Shown: positions 1 through 11,516 of the stretch, one piece after another
Layout: each line of letters begins with the position of its first letter
Position numbering within the stretch: position 1 is the first letter of the stretch
Source: Ophiobolus disseminans
Taxonomy: Eukaryota > Ascomycota > Dothideomycetes > Pleosporales > Phaeosphaeriaceae
NCBI GenBank assembly: GCA_010093685.1
Contig: MU006241.1
Location: 434,001 to 498,000, forward strand
DNA: 64,000 nucleotides
Direction: 5' to 3'
Made by a program: the position numbers and the translations under genes
The notes under the pieces: model-generated
What the model was told of the DNA's origin: nothing
The model's input: the letters and a program-made list of their open reading frames with translations, nothing else
The model's database searches: none

Positions 1-1115
1 ACATGACCGAATTTCGTAGATGCTAGTTAAAGCCCTGAGGCGCGTAAAGTACGGTACTGCTCCATGATAGTTGCACCACATGTGCGCTCTCCTTACCACA
101 GCGTGCGAGAGATCAACCTCGTCGTCGATAGTGTCCCACATCATGGTGATGAATGGCCGCTGGCATGCTTGTGACACAAACGCCTTTGTTGTAGTCTTCA
201 TCTTTTCCATCTCAAAATAGTCGCGTCGCTCTCCGTTTGTCATGATCGCGCCGTTGCGGACTATCATGCCAGAGAACAGTCCTATCTCCAGCTTCTCCAC
301 GTCTTCAAGAAAGTCCGGCGGTCCCACCTCAAGATATACGTCTAGACCATGAGCTGCAAGAAGTTTTGCGACGCCGTTCAGGAGTTCTGTCGAGATGCGT
401 TCGCGCCAGCCCGCGATGAGGACACCTGTGAAATACCTTCGCTGGTTCGGTTGTCGCAAGGCTTGTTGTGCAATCTTCGAGATGACATACACGACCCGCG
501 ATAGATCGAGTTCGGTGCTGACAGTCATAGTGCTCAGGATCCGAAGAAGATCTAGTCTGGCAATGATGTTTGGTCCCAATGGAATCTTGTCATTGTTGAC
601 TGCGTCCAGAATACCCGGTTCGCCATAATCGAGAACAACAGCATCCCATTGCGACAATATCTCGACCTCCTCTTCAGTAGCTGGGCTACTGACCATGCCT
701 AGGTAGACGCCGAACGAGGAAGGCTTTGTTGGAAGCACATGCTTCTTGCAGGATTCGTGCGCGCTTCGCGAGAGGAGGTGAATACGTTCTTGGACAGGCA
801 GTGGCAGTGCGTGCACGTCATGAGTGACCTGGAAGCGTATGCATCGTAAGCAAGGTGTTCGATGACTGGTATTGACACTTACACTGAGAAGTTCGCGAAG
901 AGACCGGTATGAGTACCACAAACACGCAAGTGTTCCCACAGCAATACTCACACCCACAATGACTACAAGCACCCACTCCCACCAGTAGTCGAAAGATGGT
1001 GAGCCATGCGGGAAGGCCACAATCCCGAGGAATTTCGGCTCCAACAAACCCTTTTGGACCATAATAGCAGCCCAGTGTCGGTTGCAACTAAGCACGACCA
1101 GGCGCCAACAATAGC
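1..1115 (-). CDS. gtb3: GAG glycosyltransferase Gtb3-like (partial, runs off left edge)
   Basis: Minus-strand gene open to the left edge. Exons read as 883-1115 and <1-828, joined by a 54-bp GT-AG intron (829-882, donor GTAAGT, acceptor TTCCAG). The first exon carries one hydrophobic segment (about WVLVVIVGVSIAVGTLAC) just after the motif FDYWWEW. The next exon is a soluble region containing FGVYLGMVSS and WDAVVLDYGEPG, which looks TIM-barrel-like. I name it Gtb3 mainly from context: in Aspergillus fumigatus a very large membrane glycosyltransferase sits next to agd3 in the galactosaminogalactan cluster and is proposed to polymerise Gal and GalNAc. The GT4 catalytic part would lie beyond the window. 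The start is uncertain. The first usable ATG is at 1062, but the frame stays open up to an acceptor-like CTGAG at 1116, so an upstream exon is possible. Confidence 0.6.
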
Positions 1116-2673
1116 CTCAGAGAAATCCGAAAGAATGCAAGGCAGTCCGAGTACACGGAAACTGGTGTGTAACAGTGAACCATACGACAGGCAAACAGCC
1201 GGGTCAGAGAGCATATGGGACGGAATCAATGAAGCGTTTCATGGCAACAGCTGTAAAGGCTGGTTTCAAAAAAAATCTTGCAGATGAATACCACCAGAAG
1301 ACCTAGTCTTACGGAGGACTATAGCCAGTATAAGGGCATGCTTCTCGGTTACAGATAGCTTGCTTAAAGCCGAGGGAAGCACGAAATTTACTTCAGCGTA
1401 TTTAAATCATGCGTGTTAGCCACTTACTGATCTGCGAATTGCGTTAGCACACATGGTGTAAAAGCCGGGGCAGAAGGGTCCATGGCCGCAGGGTCATCCT
1501 TCGGCAGCAGCAGAAGCGCAGTCGTCTTTCCAGAAGCATGGATTACGATCTTGGCTATCAGAAAGGGTAGGACAGCGGCAATGATCAGCGAGCATCTTGC
1601 ACGCAGAACGCCATTCGGCCGGACTGTGTCAGGCACGATGCCCAGTGAGCAGACGGCGCGTGGAGGCCAGTCCCATCTATCCCGAACAGTGAGCAACGAG
1701 TGCGGGGGCCCTGGGACGGGCGTCATATAGATCTGAGCGATGAGGTGAGGTCTGGGAACGAGGTGGCGCGAAGACATGCTGCGAGTGGTGGAGCGAAGAC
1801 GACGCGTTGGAGGCTGAATGACAGGCTTCGGCTAGCGCTTGGCCCATGCTCGCACATCATCGCCGGTTTAACTCCTTCCCCCGGCATCGCTCTTTAGCCT
1901 GACCGTCCAAAACCTCATCGTTAATATCAACCTCATCTATTGCGGCAGCTCTCGCACCTTTGTCTCCGACGCCAATGCGATGCAATGCACCTAGTGCAGA
2001 TGATTTGGGGTCGCAATCCACAACCCAATCTGCGCAGACTGCATGTGTACGCGTGCTGTCGTGAAAGTTGGCCAGAAGACACTGGCCGCGTCGTCCGCAA
2101 TATCTTCACTCTTCCGCTCTCCGTAGCCGTACGAGCATAGTGTATCCTGATCATGTTGGGAATAGCGTGGCTTGCTCTTCTGCCTCTATGTTTGACCTCA
2201 GCTGGGAAGCATTGCAGGCGCACCCTCGCTGGGGACATCGTCACGCGTTTTGCGGTTAGGGATGATGCACTATCCCTCACGTGGCGACTCGCCCTACACG
2301 ATGGCTCTCCAGGACGTTATCTGCCAAGGCCCCTGCGTTCTCTACTTCAAACTAGACCCACCAATATTCTCTTCAGAGGGCATTACGTATGTTGTCGATT
2401 TGCAGAGAGCCGGCAATGTGCGTGCAATTGTAGTTCCGGGCATGCACGCCGCGTCATATCCTGTTCTATGGGAACCCTAAGTTCAACCTTGAGCGTGCAG
2501 CCTAGAAGGGGAGAAAATCGATAGTTCTGTTGGTCGTTTATGTTGCATCTGGACCAATATTCTCCCAGTGGCCCATTAAACGACTTGGTACTTCTGCCGA
2601 GGCCATCCTTATTAAGGCTGCCAGGTTCCCCAAAAAGATTGTGTCTTCACGCTGTTTACTCCATCTTCCTACA
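1116..2673. other. gtb3-agd3 divergent intergenic region
   Basis: Shared upstream region of the divergent gtb3-like and agd3 genes. Several short open frames occur (for example 1424-1777 minus, 2250-2480 plus), but none has a recognisable domain or a convincing start and splice context. The minus frame ending at 1424 finishes on a GTAAGT donor-like site, but no acceptor I tried keeps the gtb3 frame. I see no RNA gene here. Confidence 0.4.
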
Positions 2674-4949
2674 ATGGCGTCGTCGTGTCTTTCCTTAATG
2701 CGCGCGTGCGCTCTCGTGTTTGCACTTCTCTTCTTGCACGGCGCTTCAGCATACGTCGGTGGCGCGACCATTTCGAGTACGATTCTAATCTTTGCGCGGG
2801 ATTCTGCAGCTGCGGAGAACAGTGCGGCCTCGGGTCTACGAGGCTACGGCATCCCCTACGAAATCGTGACCGTCCCGCAAGCTGGTATCGCAAACCTACC
2901 AGTGCTGAATTCCTCCACAACGCATGGCAACTACGGAGGCATCATCTTGGTCAGCGAGGTGGCATACAATTACGACTCTGGATTCCTTACTGCATTTACA
3001 AGGAGACAATTGAATGACCTCTACGGCTACCAGTCCACTTTCGGAATCCGCATGGTTCGACTCGACACCTTTCCCTCCGAGCTTTTTGGTGTCTCTGCCA
3101 AGACTGGGAATCTCAATGATGAGCCCGTGATCTTTACGAACACAAGCTCCTTTTCTACCGCAGGGCTTAAAACGTACGTTACCATCTCGGTCACTGTATG
3201 TTCTACTCGATATTGATGCTGATTAAATTGACAGGAATGCACAAATAAGCATCGCGAATATCTTCCACACTCCAGCGACCATAGTGAACGCCTCGATGGC
3301 CTGGGAGGTAGCCAAGTTCGGAACTGCTGGAACAGCCGCAGTCATCAACCAGATTGGTGATCGCCAACAGATGGTATGGTTCATGCCATTTGCTCTCGAT
3401 TGGGCGCCATCAAGCAATATCTTGCAGCATTCGTGGATTACCTGGATCACCCGAGGCCTTTACGTCGGCTTCAGGAGGACATACCTAGGCACACAAGTGG
3501 ATGATATGTTTCTAGAGACACCTATGTATAGACCACAGGGCCAAAACTACCGTTGCAAGCCGGAAGACCTTGATTTACATGTCACCTGGCAAGCGACTCT
3601 TAATGCCAAGATGCCCAAGGGTTCCGAGTTCTTTATCGAGATCGGCCACAACGGCAACGGCGATATTGAAGCAGCCACCAACACAGCAGAAGGAGAGACA
3701 TCATGTAGCCCAAATACTGGTATCGAATATGCAGAGCAAAAAGATGGTAGCCCTGAGTACACAAAGCCGCCTGGTACCGGAAAAGATATCTGGCCTGCCA
3801 CGCCTGCAAAATACAGCTGGGCCCTGGAATGCGCCGAGCTCGACGAATTGCAGAACTGGTTTGCCGACGAGAACAACCGCGATAGTTTTGCGCATATATC
3901 TCATACCTTGTAAGTTGGTTGTTCACGAGATCACTACCAAGCTTACGGTTGATAGCACACACGCCGACTTAACAAATGCCACATATACCGACGCAGCGAA
4001 GGAAATCTCCTTCAATCAAGCGTGGCTCAAACAGGTTGGTTTTGATGCGGCAACGCGTTGGAGCCCAAAGGGTATCATCCCTCCTGCCATCACTGGTCTA
4101 CACAACGCGGATGTAATCAAAGGTTGGATGGACAATGGCATCTTCAACGTTGTCGGAGATAACACACGCCCATTACTTCGTAACACGCAGAGTACATTCT
4201 GGCCTCTGACCACTACAGTAGAGGGAAATGGTTACGCGGGCCTCACCGTCATGCCAAGATGGGCGACACTCATTTACTACAACTGCGATCTTCCAGCTTG
4301 CACGCTGCAAGAGTGGATCGATACCTCGGCCGGTAAAGGTACATTTACTGACTTGATGAACAACTCAAGGGATACCGCCATGCGCAACCTTTTTGGCTTG
4401 CACTGGGATGCGTAAGTGGCCAAGACTTCCTCATCCTAAATTCGATGCTAACAAGTTAATTAGATACATGTTCCATCAAGCCAATATGCGCGTCAATGAT
4501 GTTCCTACGACTACTGTGAATGGCAAGCGCGATCGCTTCTCACTTCTCATGACCTGGATCGAAGTTATTACAGCTGAGTTGATGCGCCTGTGAGTTGATG
4601 ACACCCGAGACACTGATTGTAGCTAACAAATATCAGCACTACGTGGCCGATAAAGACCCTCAAGCACGATGACCTCGCTCAGGCCTTTGTCAACCGTCAA
4701 ACTCGTGACCTCTGCAGACCCAGCATGACATACACCACTTCAGCCAATGGCGCTAGTATCGAGAGCATCAACGTCTACACCGCTGGTGGCAACAACTGCA
4801 AAACACCAATCCCGATCACGGTTCCAGTCGCTACATCAACAACTACCGGCGCTACTAAAGAACAGCTTGGTACCGATCCTTTGACGCTATGGGTGACGAT
4901 GAGTGGTGCAAGCCGCAACTACAAGTTCACAACGCCTTATAGGCTGTAA
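2674..4949 (+). CDS. agd3: Galactosaminogalactan deacetylase Agd3
   Basis: Secreted enzyme that removes N-acetyl groups from GalNAc in galactosaminogalactan, making the polymer cationic and adhesive. Five exons: 2674-3173, 3235-3909, 3956-4411, 4464-4589, 4637-4949; all four introns are GT-AG, 46-61 bp, and the frame closes at 689 residues. Residues 1-26 form a signal peptide (hydrophobic FALLFLHGASA). The N-terminal third (SSTILIFARD, GYGIPYE, HGNYGG) fits the CBM87-type region. The deacetylase part has TQVDDMFLET with Asp256/Asp257 and the metal motif SHTFTH with His390/His394 assembled across the exon 2/3 junction, as expected for CE18 enzymes. It also retains MVWFMPFALDWAPSS and FFIEIGHNGNG. 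It lies between gtb3 and ega3, as in Aspergillus. The start was chosen because the ATG at 2674 immediately precedes the signal peptide. Confidence 0.9.
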
Positions 4950-5766
4950 AATAGCTAGTGTTAAGGTATCGAAAAGATGCATAGGTGGTTTGCATATTTA
5001 CTGTATATATTATAGAGACGAGACGCGATGTCCGTCCCTTGACACTCACGGCTTCGCTACTGCAGAATCAATACGTGCACTTCTCTACCAGCATGACCCT
5101 GCATGGCACGCAGCTCGAATACCGCGGACGACAGATTACGTTGTGGCCGTTTCTAGCTAGCAGAATGTCAAATGCATGGGCGGAAAACGCACAGCTACCG
5201 ATTTAATGTGGGATACCACAGTGCTGGAACTGGAAGAAATACCACCGACAGATGCTTGTCACGGTTGAGCAGCATGGCAACAAAGCAATAATTCTCACAT
5301 GCAGTCAGTAAGCATGGCCACTTTCATGACCTTTTTCGTATACGGTGTTTCGCTGCAGCACGTTCTGACACCTCGACATTCTGACCCCATATTTTGTGCC
5401 CCACAAGCGTGAACCCCGGCCCGTCATCCTTCGATGCGCCACTTCCGCAATATGTACTGCATCGGCGCTAGGCTCGTTTCGTGACACTAAGCTTTCGATA
5501 TGCCGAACCCATATGAAATATATAGTGCCTGCATCTGTGGCTGAATTGGCGAGACACGCGTGCCAGGGCTATGCAGCGCGTTGCGCAAAAGTTCTGAGTT
5601 GGAAACTATCGAGTGACAACGCGACTCAGACTCCTCGTAGACGCTTCGTTGTCATCACCACGTCTGTTCACGAGCCCGATCCTTCTGCGATGCTTAAGGA
5701 AATGAGTTGGAGTTGATAAGTCGCTAGAAACAGAATTGCGCTCAAGTCTGCGTCCATTCTATAATC
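4950..5766. other. agd3-ega3 intergenic region
   Basis: 817 bp between two same-strand genes. It holds the agd3 3' end and the ega3 promoter. Open frames here lack domains and overlap on both strands. I see no RNA gene or repeat. Confidence 0.4.
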
Positions 5767-6861
5767 ATGTCCACAAAACCTACCACAAAGCGTCCCTGGT
5801 CACTTCGACGGAAACTTATCATCGGCGGTGTGTCCTTGCTCATAGTCCTTAGCCTCGCACTGGGCCTGGGATTGGGCCTCACACTCGGCCAGGACGACGG
5901 AGACGAGGACGACAACGAACCTACCCTGACCCCTCTACCATCACCAAATGCCACACGCCCATGGCTACCGAAGGTGAATGATACATGGCAGATTATCCTC
6001 TCGCACCCACCTCTCATCTCATCATCTGCGACATCTACTACACCAAACGTCAGTATCTTCGACATTGATCTGTTTGATACACCCGCATCTACCATACAAC
6101 AATTGCATAAGCTAGGCAAGAAAGTGATATGCTATTTCTCTGCGGGCTCATACGAAGATTGGCGCCCTGACGCGAAGGACTTCAAGAGCGAAGACCTGGG
6201 CAAGCAAGTGGATGACTGGCCAGGCGAAAAGTGGTTGAAGCTGGGAAGTGAGAATGTTAGGTCAATCATGAAGAAGAGAATTGATATGGCGGAGAAGAAA
6301 GGGTGCGATGGTGTGGATCCAGATAACGTTGATGGATTTGTGAGTCACGTCTTCAATTAGTGTAGCATACACGAAAGCTAATACTTGTCATAGCAAAACA
6401 GTAATGGTCTTGGCTTGACCGCGAATGATAGCATTGCATACATGCAGTTCTTGTCGTCGATTACACGACCACTGAACCTGACATTGGGGTTGAAGAACGC
6501 AGGATCTATCATCTCAGCTGTCCTCCCGCTCGTCGAGTTCTCGGTGAACGAGCAATGCGTCGAGTATAGCGAGTGCGAAAAGTTTCAGCCATTCATCGCT
6601 GCCGGAAAGCCAGTATTTCACATCGAGTATCCAGCTGGTGACGGCGATTTACAGCAGAGTGTGCACGCGAACGGTTTCAGTGAAGATACGAGGAAGAAAT
6701 TTTGCAGTAAAAACGGACCGGCAAACGGAAGCGAGGGATTCAGCACGGTGCTGAAGAAGATGAATTTGGATGGGTGGGTCGAGTACTGTGACGGAAGAGT
6801 GGAAGTGAGCAGTATGGACGAGACGAGTGGTGGTCATGAGCGGCGGAGAAGAAAACGATAG
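5767..6861 (+). CDS. ega3: Endo-alpha-1,4-polygalactosaminidase Ega3 (GH114)
   Basis: Membrane-anchored hydrolase that cuts alpha-1,4-linked galactosamine stretches of deacetylated galactosaminogalactan. Two exons, 5767-6339 and 6394-6861, separated by a 54-bp GT-AG intron with branch AGCTAATAC; product 346 residues. Residues 1-18 are basic and cytosolic, about 19-41 form a signal-anchor helix (LLIVLSLALGLGLGLTLG), followed by an acidic then proline-rich linker and the GH114 barrel. Barrel motifs seen are VSIFDIDLFDTP, KKVICYFSAG, GCDGVDPDNVDGF (acidic cluster near residues 184-189) and FHIEYP (Glu269), which match the usual GH114 catalytic Asp/Glu pair. The C-terminus is basic. It follows agd3 on the same strand, as in the Aspergillus cluster. 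Confidence 0.9.
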
Positions 6862-9854
6862 CAAAGTCGCCATAGGCGGTGGTGTTCGAGCTCTGCGTAC
6901 AGCCTTGCGCAGTCCGAGAAACAGAAAGTCCTCGGAGAATAACGATCTCGTTCTACATTCCGGAGCTGCATGTCGCAACACCATTGCCGTACCTGTCTCG
7001 CCATCTGAACGCAACAGCTGGATATTCATGCACTTGAAAGCTTACGCAAGCCCTATGGAGAGCCCTCCAGCCGAGCCTGTTTTCTTTAGTTTGTCTTTTG
7101 TTACATATTGCTATGGTTGTTGGCATTAATCGTGGATTTACCTGGGTATGGCGACATCTTCCAAGCGAGGGATTGCGGGGTGCATTTGTCTGGGGTACCA
7201 CGCTTAACAGGCTCAAGCATTTCTTGCAAGGCGTCGTCAGCTCAATTAAGAAGCAGTCAAGAGGTGCAAGAAATTTCTTCGTTCGCTTGGGACCTCACGG
7301 CAGTCGTAGAATGGAGGTAAGCGCAGGATCGAGAAAACCTGCAAGCTTTCGCTGAGATTGACGCGATGCGATGCCGCGGAGTATGATTACTTTGCATGTC
7401 AGACTTTTTCCCTGCGTCTAGTTGAGAAAGAACACTAGAAGCCCAACTTGATGCTCGATCGTGTTGCCGGTTCCTCTCAGGCTTACGAACTGTTCCACGG
7501 CATGGAATTGTTGGTGTCGATGCCCAACATGATTTTGCTTACCGCTTTCTCATCTTCGCCTGATGATCGCCCACTTTCGGTGCTTGTTGAGCTCTTCTCG
7601 GGTTCCGATGGCCCGGGGTAGACTTCAGCCGGCACAAAGACCTTCGAGGCGTTCGCGTTTCTTGGTATGATTGACATCAGCGGCGCGTAACGTGACAGGT
7701 GCAACTGACTGGTGGAAACAGGGTGTGTTCATACATGCTGGTCGGTAGGCAAAACCACAGCGCAGGTATAGCCAAGCTTTCCCTCCCGACCGGTTGAATG
7801 CTGATCACTGTGCGAAGCGCGTGGTGTGAGTGATTTCCTGGGTAGAGGTGATCATCGCCGCATCGTACTGTTCTCCGGCCTCGGCTCTCGGTACCGAGTT
7901 ATGATTCCAGTGTAGGTAGAAGACTTACGCGTCCTCAATGTCTAAAGAGTAAACATTTAGGTTAAGGATAGTCCGGCACATCAACATGCTCCTGCGATCC
8001 AGCTGCTAATGATTTTCGATTCGAACACGGAGAACATCTAAATATCCCGAAGCATTTGGGGCTACACTGGCCCAGACCTGTGCTCTCATTCTCAAGTATG
8101 ACTTGAATACGGATGTTGGCTTAGCCAACACGGTATAAATGCGTGGGTGGCGTCGGTGTATCTAAGATTAGATAGACGACACCATTATTTTGGGAGATGT
8201 GAAGCGATTATGTGGCCACCTCTGCCTCTTTATCCTATTCTCCGAATATCGAATAGCTGGAAGGACTTGCTGATGGTCCTAAGTTGACTGAGCGTGGATC
8301 GCGGCGTGCAGGCATGCCATGACCCTAGACATTTAACACGGGCTCTGAATGGGAACGAACGGGCAATACACACGCATGTCCGGGTACTCAAAGTGGTTCG
8401 ATTGATGTCGAGCGATTCGCGATCCAACATTCGCATGCGGTGTAACATTGTTCGTGGCGCCACCAAGGCGCCCATACCTGGCCTTCGCCTCGAATGACCT
8501 TCGCCGAACGCCCTAATAAACCATACGGATAGAAGTGCAAATTCCGAAGTTAATACACCCTTTCTAGGTCAGCGGAGACCAGCTGTTAGAGCTCCATAAC
8601 TAAGTGGTTACTCTCAGATTGTAGGTCGGATGTTGCTCATGAAATCTGTCCGCGCTTAGACCTCGTGTACAGAATTGTCCTTTGGGAAATTTCCTATGGT
8701 AGCCAAAGAGCGGCTCAAGCTGCCAACGAACCACACTGGTGAACAAGGAGAGTAGATCATGAAAGCTCTGTAGTCTTGCTGCTTTAACCGAAGAGGTTAT
8801 CTATTATAGTATGTGCATCGCCGCTAAACCTTTCGATCGGGTCGTTGAGACTTCAGCCTCGCAAACGGTCCTGGTCTAGGAACGGATATTCGAAGGGTGT
8901 TTCCTTGTAGGCTGGAGCCGGGGCGGCACATCGTCGTCGATTCTAATTTCTAAAGTCCGTGGTACGTACTGATCCTGCAATGCAACATACTTGCTGAGAT
9001 CCTTCGGCGCTTTTCTGAAGCGAGACGGTCCGCGGACTCGAGGTACATCCAGAGGCGCCTAACGTCCAGTGGCCATTTCCAAAATAGCGAGCAACGAGCT
9101 GGACATGGTAAGGATTTGCGGAGGTTATATTGTTTCTAATTTGCGCGCTATGTAGGTCGTATTGCAGTGGTAAGCCACCTGAAGCCGGTGAAAACTGCTC
9201 TGCAAAGATGATGCACCGAAATGAAGACGTTCGGTCGAAATAAAGTGTCTATGCATGTTTAGCGTGCCGCCGAGGGCTTAGTGCCTTGATCCGGGGAAGT
9301 GGTGCAGGGGTCTGCTACCCGTCAGATCTCCCGCTTAAGGCGGCGAGGGTTTTGGAGAACGAAAAAACGACTCCCATAGTTGGATGAGGCATCTTCCTTG
9401 TGAAGGTGACGACAGGCTCGCAAGTTGTCGTCGCTTGTTCCGTGATGGCACCCCCGGCTCGCTGACTATACCTATTTTTGAATGCCTCAGTCTCTATTCT
9501 GCCGACGGCGTCACGGTCCGTTTGTGCTACGGGGTGCCTCGCGTCCTGGCGATCTTCTTGGACGATCGCTCGCCATCGCACACTATGTACCCCTGTGAGT
9601 CCGCGGCAGTGGGTACCCTCGCTCATCGATGAGCCATACTGTCAAACAGTGGGCACGCTTGAAGTCTTGATAGACGTGCTCACTGGTGGAAAGGGGTAAA
9701 ACCATGGCGTCGAGCCGTCGAGGCTGATGCAGTATGCCTAGCGATCGATCATACAAGGACCATGATTCGTTTGCGATATCGCTCATGACGATGGCGAACC
9801 AATCTGTATGTATTCTATCGTGGTGTATTGACCGCTCTCCCGGGATATGGCAAT
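6862..9854. other. Gene-poor spacer inside the GAG cluster
   Basis: About 3 kb between ega3 (plus) and the 3' end of sph3 (minus). No open frame here has a recognisable motif. The longest candidates (7483-7704 minus, 8230-8475 minus, 9315-9626 minus) have no domain and overlap competing frames. I see no tRNA-like or repeat structure. It may hold decayed DNA, but I cannot show from what. Confidence 0.4.
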
Positions 9855-9884
9855 CCTCAGCCTCAGCCTCAGCCTCAACCTCAG
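9855..9884. repeat. CCTCAG hexanucleotide microsatellite
   Basis: Five tandem hexamers, four CCTCAG and one CCTCAA. The tract sits just beyond the sph3 stop codon, so it would fall in the sph3 3' UTR. Confidence 0.85.
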
Positions 9885-9891
9885 TCACTAT

Positions 9892-10905
9892 TCAACTCAA
9901 TAGCGCAGCCAAGCAGTCTATGAACGCAGGAAAGTGCGCATCGAGATCAGCATAACTGCTAGTCCCTGTCAACCATACGCTACGGCCAACGGCTAAGAGT
10001 TGTCGCAACGTGAGTTCCGTGGTTATTGTGCTCAATTCCGGTACAGAATGAAGGACAACCGCAAGCTTTTTGCGATCGTATAGCTTGGTCGCTTCAGCGA
10101 GCCGCATATTTTCGACAGCCCAGTTTGAGAACGAGTTCTCGAAGATTACTGTCAGGTTGGGGCTGAGACGCATGCCCTCCTCGGAAGAAGCGTCCTCGAA
10201 AAACTCTGGTTCGGGCAGCGCTCCAGGGTTATGAACTAGGGTACATCGTCAGCCTCGCGCGCATGCAATTGCCGGCTTACAATATACTAATGCTGGGGCG
10301 GGTGGATCCGGAGGCTGTGCTTTGGGAGGCGGAACAACAAGCGGTAAAGCAACCGGGTTTGGTGGAGTGCAAGCACGCGTGGGGCCAAATACGCCACCAG
10401 TGCCGAAATGAAAAGATGACCTACCAATGAAGCCTTCCTTTAGCCCGTTACTTCCGTGAACAGCTTGCGCAATGGTATGCAAGTATGAGACGGATTCCGG
10501 GGAGTACTGTGTGGGAGTTTCGTCGACGAAGATGCCATCGACAGCCAGCGAGTCGCGGTATTCACCCCAGAAAGAATATGCGGCAATCTCATCTAAGACT
10601 GAGTTCAAATTCCTCGCGCACCACGTGGTAGACACGTAACCGACAGTGCGTACATTGTTGAAGGAATTTAAAGTTTCTATGGCATGCGAGTATTCTGGGT
10701 TCGGCAATGCGCCTTCACCTGGTCCGTTGTGAACGTTGACTATGGCAGTGAATTGTACCCGTGGGTATAATGCAGCCCTGCGCTAATCAGTTGACAATAC
10801 TCGGTGGATCTTCTGGCGACGGAGAAATACTGACATGTCGTAGACAGGATCCCACGCGCCCATGGAAGGGTACACATAAAGCGGAACAATGACGGAGCCG
10901 TCCAT
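9892..10905 (-). CDS. sph3: GAG glycoside hydrolase Sph3 (GH135, spherulin-4 family)
   Basis: Spherulin-4/GH135 hydrolase that cleaves GalNAc-containing parts of galactosaminogalactan and is needed for GAG production in Aspergillus. Exons read as 10835-10905, 10281-10777 and 9892-10235. Introns are 10778-10834 (57 bp, CTGAT branch) and 10236-10280 (45 bp). Family motifs: VIVPLYVYPSMGAWDP, FTAIVNVHNGPG, VRTVGYVSTTW, the catalytic-type DGIFVDET, and VYFHNPGALP. A proline-rich stretch encoded by 10293-10424 is either an insert or a further in-frame intron (donor GGTAGGT, acceptor CCCCAG); splicing it yields FIALVYFHNPG. The product is 303 or 259 residues. The N-terminus is uncertain: the ATG at 10905 leaves no signal or anchor, while the Aspergillus protein is membrane-anchored. 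The frame is open upstream to a TGA near 10945, so an upstream exon is likely. Confidence 0.85.
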
Positions 10906-10949
10906 AATTTTGTTTTGGCCGCGGCGGATAGACACCCGAGGATTATGTG

Positions 10950-11425
10950 GGATGATGTGTCAGAAGGTCTAATAGTTTTTAGAAAGACGTAGGCCAAAGG
11001 CTAGAATGTCTGCGAAGGCGACGAAAAAGCTGTGTAACCACAAGAATCCGCACAACTTTGGGCGCCAATGGGACAAACTTGTATACCAGGTTGAGGCGGC
11101 GAAAGAAGCTTCTTAGTCGACGCACGTTGGTTCCCGTGTGGCTCCCGTAAATCGTTTCGATCATGCGGTGGGCGCGGCAGTGCAGGCCGTACGTGGTACG
11201 TAGTTGGGCATGTTGCCATGCAAATTGAACAGGGATCTTTAGCGATGGGTGACTATATTCGAGAGTGTTAGACCTGACGAGATTCCGGATATGAGTGAGT
11301 CGGGATCAAGAGGCCGGATCATGCCAAGGCACATATACAATATTGGACGGTACAGTAAAATCTCCCATCGAACGGGTTCTGCCTAATTGAGCGAGAGCTG
11401 CGCAAGTAAGAAAAGTCAAGGCGCA
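10950..11425. other. sph3-uge3 divergent intergenic region
   Basis: Divergent promoter region of sph3 (minus) and uge3 (plus). It may contain an unresolved 5' exon of sph3 encoding its membrane anchor, but I could not identify one that keeps frame. Confidence 0.4.
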
Positions 11426-11431
11426 TATAAA
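11426..11431 (+). promoter_or_regulatory. TATA box of uge3
   Basis: TATAAA inside GCGCATATAAAGAATT, 86 bp upstream of the uge3 ATG. Spacing and orientation suit a core promoter element. Inferred from sequence only. Confidence 0.45.
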
Positions 11432-11516
11432 GAATTTTCGACGTACCGTTTGTGTACCATAGCACACTCGCACCACGCTCTTTGCCAGCTTATCTCTTGC
11501 ATCTCTTGTGTTGATC

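Noticed and set aside
1424..1777. Minus frame of 117 codons with a hydrophobic stretch, ending on a GTAAGT-like donor
   Set aside because: Considered as a 5' exon of the gtb3-like gene, but none of the acceptors I tried downstream keeps frame with the exon at 883-1115, and the sequence has no recognisable motif.
2250..2480. Plus frame of 76 codons upstream of agd3
   Set aside because: No domain, no clear promoter or splice context, and it overlaps another open frame. Not enough for a gene call.
11001..11219. Minus frame as the sph3 N-terminal exon
   Set aside because: No hydrophobic segment and no splice pair found that joins it in frame to the exon at 10835-10905.
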